Part shown: in pieces, positions 47,363-64,000 of the stretch
Layout: every line of letters starts with the position of its first letter
How positions within the stretch are numbered: position 1 is the stretch's first letter
Origin: Struthio camelus
Taxonomy: Eukaryota; Chordata; Aves; Struthioniformes; Struthionidae
Direction: 5' to 3'
Assembly (NCBI RefSeq): GCF_040807025.1
Contig: NC_090946.1
Location: 4,258,001-4,322,000 of the forward strand
Length of the DNA: 64,000 bases
Program-made: the position numbers and the translations under genes
Notes under the pieces: model-generated
Database searches by the model: none
What the model saw: the letters and a program-made list of their open reading frames with translations, nothing else
Told to the model about the DNA's origin: nothing

Positions 47363-49791
47363 GAGGAAAAAAAAAGCCCCTGGAGTGGGTCTGTATGTGT
47401 GGAAAAGACGAGGCATCGGCCAGGTGCTGCTTCCAGGTAGCACCAGCGTCCTGAGGGCACAAGGCGGAAGGGGGTGCTGCACAGTGCGCCGTTTACAAGT
47501 GAACAAGCTCTTTCCTGAGCAGCTCTTGCTGCTTTCCTTGAAGAGACCAATTTCTGCTCTGCCTTCTCCGAGCATGCTCCGGTGCTCTCTTCCCCTCTGC
47601 CTGTCCTCACAGCTCCTCTCTTCCCCTCACGCATGATGACCTCTCCGCTGGTCCTCTCCCTGCAGCCTCCACCGTCCTTCCAGTTCCCTCCCGGCACGCT
47701 CACGTCCCCGCCCTTTTCCCCCCACTCACACTCACTTCCCCTCTGCAGCTTCTCGCTTGGGCAGCCGGTGCTGCTGTGGAAGGGACAGCGCCCCTCCGAC
47801 AGACCTCTGCAGCTGTACAGTCGGGGCGGGGGGGGGTGTCAGCAGGAGCTCGCCTCTGCTCCCACGGGCTCGCTCACTCCAGTCCTTCCTTTGAGGCCCC
47901 CGCAGAGTCCCAGGGAGGAAAGCAACCTGCAGGCGATGGCATGCAGGCCCTCGGTGTAAAGCCACTCTGCTTTCCCTGGGCAGGCATCATTTCCGTGCCT
48001 CATTCGGGTGTGTGACGCTGCGTTGGCACGCTACAGGTGGGAAGCTCCTCTGAACCGCCTCCACTGGCAACCCAGCCAGCGTGAGGGTGCCACGAGTGTT
48101 GTAGGCTGCGTGTGCGCGTCGCATTTTTTTCTTCTACAAAACGAGTGCCTTTAGAATGAAAATGGGGATTTGGGCTCCCGTGATTATCTCAGCCTGGGCC
48201 TACCCTTCATTTGTTTTCCCCTGTGAGCATCCCGTTTCTAAACCTCCCCAAATTAGAACCCACCCCAAGCCCAGTACTCCCAGGGGTTGTCTCGATTGCA
48301 GAGGCATTTTAGCGCCGAGGGAAAGCAATGACCATGCCCATAAAGGTTTGGGGGAGCTTTTGGTTTTGGTTTTGGTTTTATTTTCCCAGGCTTTGACAGC
48401 GTTGGGACACATTCGCGGCGCATTTGCCTGAAAGCAGTTCTCAGGGTGAGCGAGCACACTCCTCTGCTGCTTCACTAGGCTCGGCCCGCTCCATGCTTGT
48501 GGCCTAGTGAAGCAACAGCTAGGACTCGGCCCTTCCTCCCCAGAAGATGACTGAGTCTTCCTCTGTATTCGTTGGGTTGCTCGCTTAGGCCTGCCTTCCT
48601 CAGCAGAGCCTCTCCTTGCCAGCAGGTGTAGCCCAGCAACCCCGAGGTGGGGACATGGCAGCACTGGAAGGCCTGAGGGGAGCCCCAGCCTGGGGAAGCC
48701 CTCCTGTGGGAGGGCCTTGGGGAGTGGGCAGGGAGCTGGGGGCAGCTCCCTAAAGTGCCCCAGGCAGCTCCCCTTCCCCTTGCAGGGCCCACCTTGGCAG
48801 GGCCTGGCCGGTCAATGCGTCCCTGCAGCCCCTCTGTGACATGAGCTGAGCCCAGGCGCTTGGGGCTGCTCTCGCTACTGCTCTGCTCTGCTCTGCTCTG
48901 GAGGAGCTGCTGGGCCGTGAGCAGCAGAAGGCGAGAGGAGGTGGTGGGACAGCGCGAGACGCTGTTTGGTGAGGTTCCCAGGAGGATGCTGGAGAGCAGC
49001 GGTTTCTCCTGGCCGCAAGACCTATTTGGACTAACCCGGGAGGCCGCGAATTCCCTCTGGGCCCCTAGGGAAGTCCTCTGGCCTGCTGGAAATTGCTGGC
49101 TGCGGGAGCCCTCCATTATAGGGCGCTGTCGGGGCGGCACAACCTCCACGTTTTGACTCTTAGCTCCCCAGCAACACGTCCACCCCCGTGTTACTCGTGC
49201 CTTGCCAGCTGCGGTGAGAGGACCTTTGGCCCTTGCTCCAATAACTGCCTCCTGCTTTGCCGCTGCCAACACAGGTTTCTCCTGTGACGAGGGTTCATGT
49301 AGCTGTGGGTTTCTGAGTTACGCTTGTGCTCCTTGGTATGGTGGAGCCAACCTGGTTTGGCAGGAGCGTCTTGTAGGTAGGCAGTCATGGCTACTCAAGT
49401 CTTTCTTTGAGGACTGAGAAGGTGCGTGAGAGGAGGAATCGTAAAGGTGCGTCATGTCGGAAGACGTTGCAGACAGCTCCTGCGTAATTCCCTGCTGCTG
49501 GCTGAGGTTTTTGCATTAGCATTCCAAGTAGACCTTCCGACTACTGACTCTCGTGTCTACGGGCTCAGCAATTTCTCCAGTGTCTTGTGAACCAAACGCT
49601 TGCTTGCCTTCCAGGAGATTTCCCGTGTCCTCTTCAGCAACTTTTGTTGCCTGAGAAACTGCCTCAGGAGTAAAGAGCTTTTCTTGCATGCTTCCAAAAG
49701 TTGACATGTGCTTCGTATGCTCTTTGAGTTCAGGTTCGGAGGAAGCATGGACCTCAGGCAGACTGCAGGAGTCCTTGCAGCAGAAGTCAAA

Positions 49792-60111
<10,320 letters not shown>

Positions 60112-60247
60112 AGCTCATCTAAATCCTTTGAAGTTGTCTTCCTGGCTACCTTGTCATTGTTGCTGCTTCAGAAGCCTCGCAATGCTCCTTTTACATCCCT
60201 CCTCCCTCGCTCTCTCGCTAGCCACAAACCCTTCCGTTGTCTCCCCA

Positions 60248-60513
60248 GCGCTCTCCTGCTCGCCCCCTCCCGACGTCCGCCCAGCACCAGGGCTCAGCAC
60301 CTTCTCCACCAAGGCCCCTCGACGCACACACGCACACGCGCCCTGCGCACCCAGCCCAGTGCTCTCCTGACCCGCTCGCCCCGCCGCGGGTCCCGCGCCC
60401 CCGGTGCCGCACTCGCAGCCTGTCCTGGTGCCCTGCCCGCCGCCGGCGCCGTGGCGCCCGCTCACCAGCTCCCGCCTGCACTCGGCCAGCGCTTCCGCTC
60501 CTCCCACGCCCTG
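60248..60513. promoter_or_regulatory. CpG-rich block in spacer, unit 4
   Basis: Same block, between copies 3 and 4, with the same CpG loss as unit 3. Confidence 0.5.
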
Positions 60514-62942
60514 GAGGAAAAAAAAAGCCCCTGGAGTGGGTCTGTATGTGTGGAAAAGACGAGGCATCGGCCAGGTGCTGCTTCCAGGTAGCACCAGCGT
60601 CCTGAGGGCACAAGGCGGAAGGGGGTGCTGCACAGTGCGCCGTTTACAAGTGAACAAGCTCTTTCCTGAGCAGCTCTTGCTGCTTTCCTTGAAGAGACCA
60701 ATTTCTGCTCTGCCTTCTCCGAGCATGCTCCGGTGCTCTCTTCCCCTCTGCCTGTCCTCACAGCTCCTCTCTTCCCCTCACGCATGATGACCTCTCCGCT
60801 GGTCCTCTCCCTGCAGCCTCCACCGTCCTTCCAGTTCCCTCCCGGCACGCTCACGTCCCCGCCCTTTTCCCCCCACTCACACTCACTTCCCCTCTGCAGC
60901 TTCTCGCTTGGGCAGCCGGTGCTGCTGTGGAAGGGACAGCGCCCCTCCGACAGACCTCTGCAGCTGTACAGTCGGGGCGGGGGGGGGTGTCAGCAGGAGC
61001 TCGCCTCTGCTCCCACGGGCTCGCTCACTCCAGTCCTTCCTTTGAGGCCCCCGCAGAGTCCCAGGGAGGAAAGCAACCTGCAGGCGATGGCATGCAGGCC
61101 CTCGGTGTAAAGCCACTCTGCTTTCCCTGGGCAGGCATCATTTCCGTGCCTCATTCGGGTGTGTGACGCTGCGTTGGCACGCTACAGGTGGGAAGCTCCT
61201 CTGAACCGCCTCCACTGGCAACCCAGCCAGCGTGAGGGTGCCACGAGTGTTGTAGGCTGCGTGTGCGCGTCGCATTTTTTTCTTCTACAAAACGAGTGCC
61301 TTTAGAATGAAAATGGGGATTTGGGCTCCCGTGATTATCTCAGCCTGGGCCTACCCTTCATTTGTTTTCCCCTGTGAGCATCCCGTTTCTAAACCTCCCC
61401 AAATTAGAACCCACCCCAAGCCCAGTACTCCCAGGGGTTGTCTCGATTGCAGAGGCATTTTAGCGCCGAGGGAAAGCAATGACCATGCCCATAAAGGTTT
61501 GGGGGAGCTTTTGGTTTTGGTTTTGGTTTTATTTTCCCAGGCTTTGACAGCGTTGGGACACATTCGCGGCGCATTTGCCTGAAAGCAGTTCTCAGGGTGA
61601 GCGAGCACACTCCTCTGCTGCTTCACTAGGCTCGGCCCGCTCCATGCTTGTGGCCTAGTGAAGCAACAGCTAGGACTCGGCCCTTCCTCCCCAGAAGATG
61701 ACTGAGTCTTCCTCTGTATTCGTTGGGTTGCTCGCTTAGGCCTGCCTTCCTCAGCAGAGCCTCTCCTTGCCAGCAGGTGTAGCCCAGCAACCCCGAGGTG
61801 GGGACATGGCAGCACTGGAAGGCCTGAGGGGAGCCCCAGCCTGGGGAAGCCCTCCTGTGGGAGGGCCTTGGGGAGTGGGCAGGGAGCTGGGGGCAGCTCC
61901 CTAAAGTGCCCCAGGCAGCTCCCCTTCCCCTTGCAGGGCCCACCTTGGCAGGGCCTGGCCGGTCAATGCGTCCCTGCAGCCCCTCTGTGACATGAGCTGA
62001 GCCCAGGCGCTTGGGGCTGCTCTCGCTACTGCTCTGCTCTGCTCTGCTCTGGAGGAGCTGCTGGGCCGTGAGCAGCAGAAGGCGAGAGGAGGTGGTGGGA
62101 CAGCGCGAGACGCTGTTTGGTGAGGTTCCCAGGAGGATGCTGGAGAGCAGCGGTTTCTCCTGGCCGCAAGACCTATTTGGACTAACCCGGGAGGCCACGA
62201 ATTCCCTCTGGGCCCCTAGGGAAGTCCTCTGGCCTGCTGGAAATTGCTGGCTGCGGGAGCCCTCCATTATAGGGCGCTGTCGGGGCGGCACAACCTCCAC
62301 GTTTTGACTCTTAGCTCCCCAGCAACACGTCCACCCCCGTGTTACTCGTGCCTTGCCAGCTGCGGTGAGAGGACCTTTGGCCCTTGCTCCAATAACTGCC
62401 TCCTGCTTTGCCGCTGCCAACACAGGTTTCTCCTGTGACGAGGGTTCATGTAGCTGTGGGTTTCTGAGTTACGCTTGTGCTCCTTGGTATGGTGGAGCCA
62501 ACCTGGTTTGGCAGGAGCGTCTTGTAGGTAGGCAGTCATGGCTACTCAAGTCTTTCTTTGAGGACTGAGAAGGTGCGTGAGAGGAGGAATCGTAAAGGTG
62601 CGTCATGTCGGAAGACGTTGCAGACAGCTCCTGCGTAATTCCCTGCTGCTGGCTGAGGTTTTTGCATTAGCATTCCAAGTAGACCTTCCGACTACTGACT
62701 CTCGTGTCTACGGGCTCAGCAATTTCTCCAGTGTCTTGTGAACCAAACGCTTGCTTGCCTTCCAGGAGATTTCCCGTGTCCTCTTCAGCAACTTTTGTTG
62801 CCTGAGAAACTGCCTCAGGAGTAAAGAGCTTTTCTTGCATGCTTCCAAAAGTTGACATGTGCTTCGTATGCTCTTTGAGTTCAGGTTCGGAGGAAGCATG
62901 GACCTCAGGCAGACTGCAGGAGTCCTTGCAGCAGAAGTCAAA

Positions 62943-64000
62943 ATGTCTTTACCTTCCTCTTTCTCAGTAAGTAATGCCTTCCACCCAGCACTCTGATGCC
63001 CTTGCACTTTTCACGCAGCTGAACGAACGCCTTCCAAAGTGCACTGCACTCTAAAAGAACCTGTATCTTTGCTCCCTGTAGGCGTGCTATAGCCTGAGAG
63101 ACAGGAAACCTGTTATATGCGATCAAGCTCCACTGGAAAGTACGTCAGAGGCAGCGCTTCTCGGAAGGGCTAATTTCTCGCCTCTAAGCGGGGGACAGGC
63201 GATGCGACGTGAAAACGTCCGTACGCTCAGCGCAGTCCCAAATTAGAGCTAGCTTCTGTCATTGTAGGCCCATCAAAGGCAGGTGAACGCCACGCAGGGG
63301 AAGATGGCCGCGCCTCTCACAAGGAGTATAACCTTCGACCCAGGAACGCTGTCGTCCAGGATCAAGAGCCATCGGAACGTGGGTTATCGGCACCGTTGGT
63401 CTGAAGGGCTGATTGCTTGTGTTTAAGGGCGGGGGAGTACAGCTTTCCTGAATGAGACGGTACATATGCAGTGGCAAACCAGATCCGATGCCCGGGCACT
63501 GTAATTACAGGGTCCTCAGAAGACGAGCAAGAGCAGGAAGAGGATGATGGCGAAGGCACCGCCCGGGCACCTCACCTCAGGCAAACTGCTGAAGACGCTG
63601 CCGCTCCCCGGGAAGGTAGGCTAGATGCAGAGCCTCTCTGAAGGGCTCGTTTCTTGTGTGTAAGTGGGATACAGGCTGGGCAATGCAAGCGTATACACGC
63701 ACAGACAAATCAGAAGCTCTCTCTCTAGGCTCTGTGATTACAGGGGCAACACGGGAAGGTGAAGGCCGGGAAGGGGGAGATGGCAAAGGTCCCTGGAAGC
63801 AGTATAGCCTTCGAGCCAGGAAGACTGTTGCCTACTCCCAGGATGCATTGGAAAGTAGGTTCCATGCACAGTTTCTCGGAAGAGCTGATTTCTTGTGTAG
63901 AGTGGGCTACAAGGGGCTAAAGGAAAACACAACTTTCATTGACGTTCCCTGCCTTCGTTCTGCAGGTCAGGCTCTCCCTTTGGGATTGAGATGCCTGTAA
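62943..64000 (+). CDS. ATAD2-like gene copy 4, first five exons (partial)
   Basis: The window ends inside this copy. Exons 1-5 are present: 62943-62966, 63082-63139, 63268-63378, 63511-63615 and 63744-63854, all open and as in copies 2 and 3. They encode the N-terminal region with the repeated YxLRxR motif. The ATPase modules lie beyond the window, so its state is unknown. Confidence 0.75.
63082..63854 (+). repeat. Intragenic exon array, copy 4
   Basis: Same four-exon array, exons 63082-63139, 63268-63378, 63511-63615 and 63744-63854, in the partial last gene copy. Confidence 0.8.

Overview
The window is vertebrate nuclear DNA, most likely from a bird. The evidence is spliced genes with short introns, the conserved order MYRF (+), TMEM258 (-), FEN1 (+), and a CR1 retrotransposon of the sauropsid type. 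I cannot name the species, and a non-avian reptile is not excluded.

Left part (1-14,800), ordinary conserved genes. Six in-phase exons (872-5,092) encode the last 239 residues of MYRF, the ER-lumenal tail, followed by a long 3' UTR that probably ends near 9,060. TMEM258, a 79-residue subunit of the oligosaccharyltransferase complex, is complete on the minus strand in three exons. FEN1, the flap endonuclease, is complete as one 382-codon coding exon. TMEM258 and FEN1 diverge from a shared GC-rich promoter, and intron 1 of TMEM258 holds a minisatellite that looks copied from its own start codon and splice donor.

Junction region (14,800-19,240). This holds a degenerate repeat tract with a 79-bp antisense piece of the FEN1 coding exon, then a decayed CR1 element. 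The CR1 keeps ORF1 (esterase type) and the endonuclease part of ORF2, but stops before the reverse transcriptase. A 40-bp second copy of its own ORF1 sits at its broken end.

Right part (19,240-64,000). This is a tandem array of 13.06-13.15 kb units, almost identical to one another: three full units and about 5.4 kb of a fourth. Each unit carries the 3' end of one ATAD2-like gene, a spacer with a CpG-rich block, and the 5' end of the next copy. From homology and splice signals I assembled a 20-exon model in which all phases fit, 813 codons plus a stop. It encodes an active-type AAA1 ATPase module, a degenerate AAA2 module and the C-terminal helical domain of ATAD2. I could not find the bromodomain that defines ATAD2, nor most of the acidic N-terminus. 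The array holds a 5'-truncated remnant, a copy with a stop codon at the arginine-finger motif, two copies open throughout, and a fourth cut by the window end. A short exon encoding a YxLRxR motif has been multiplied inside each gene. This bromodomain-less ATAD2 array is the most unusual content of the window.
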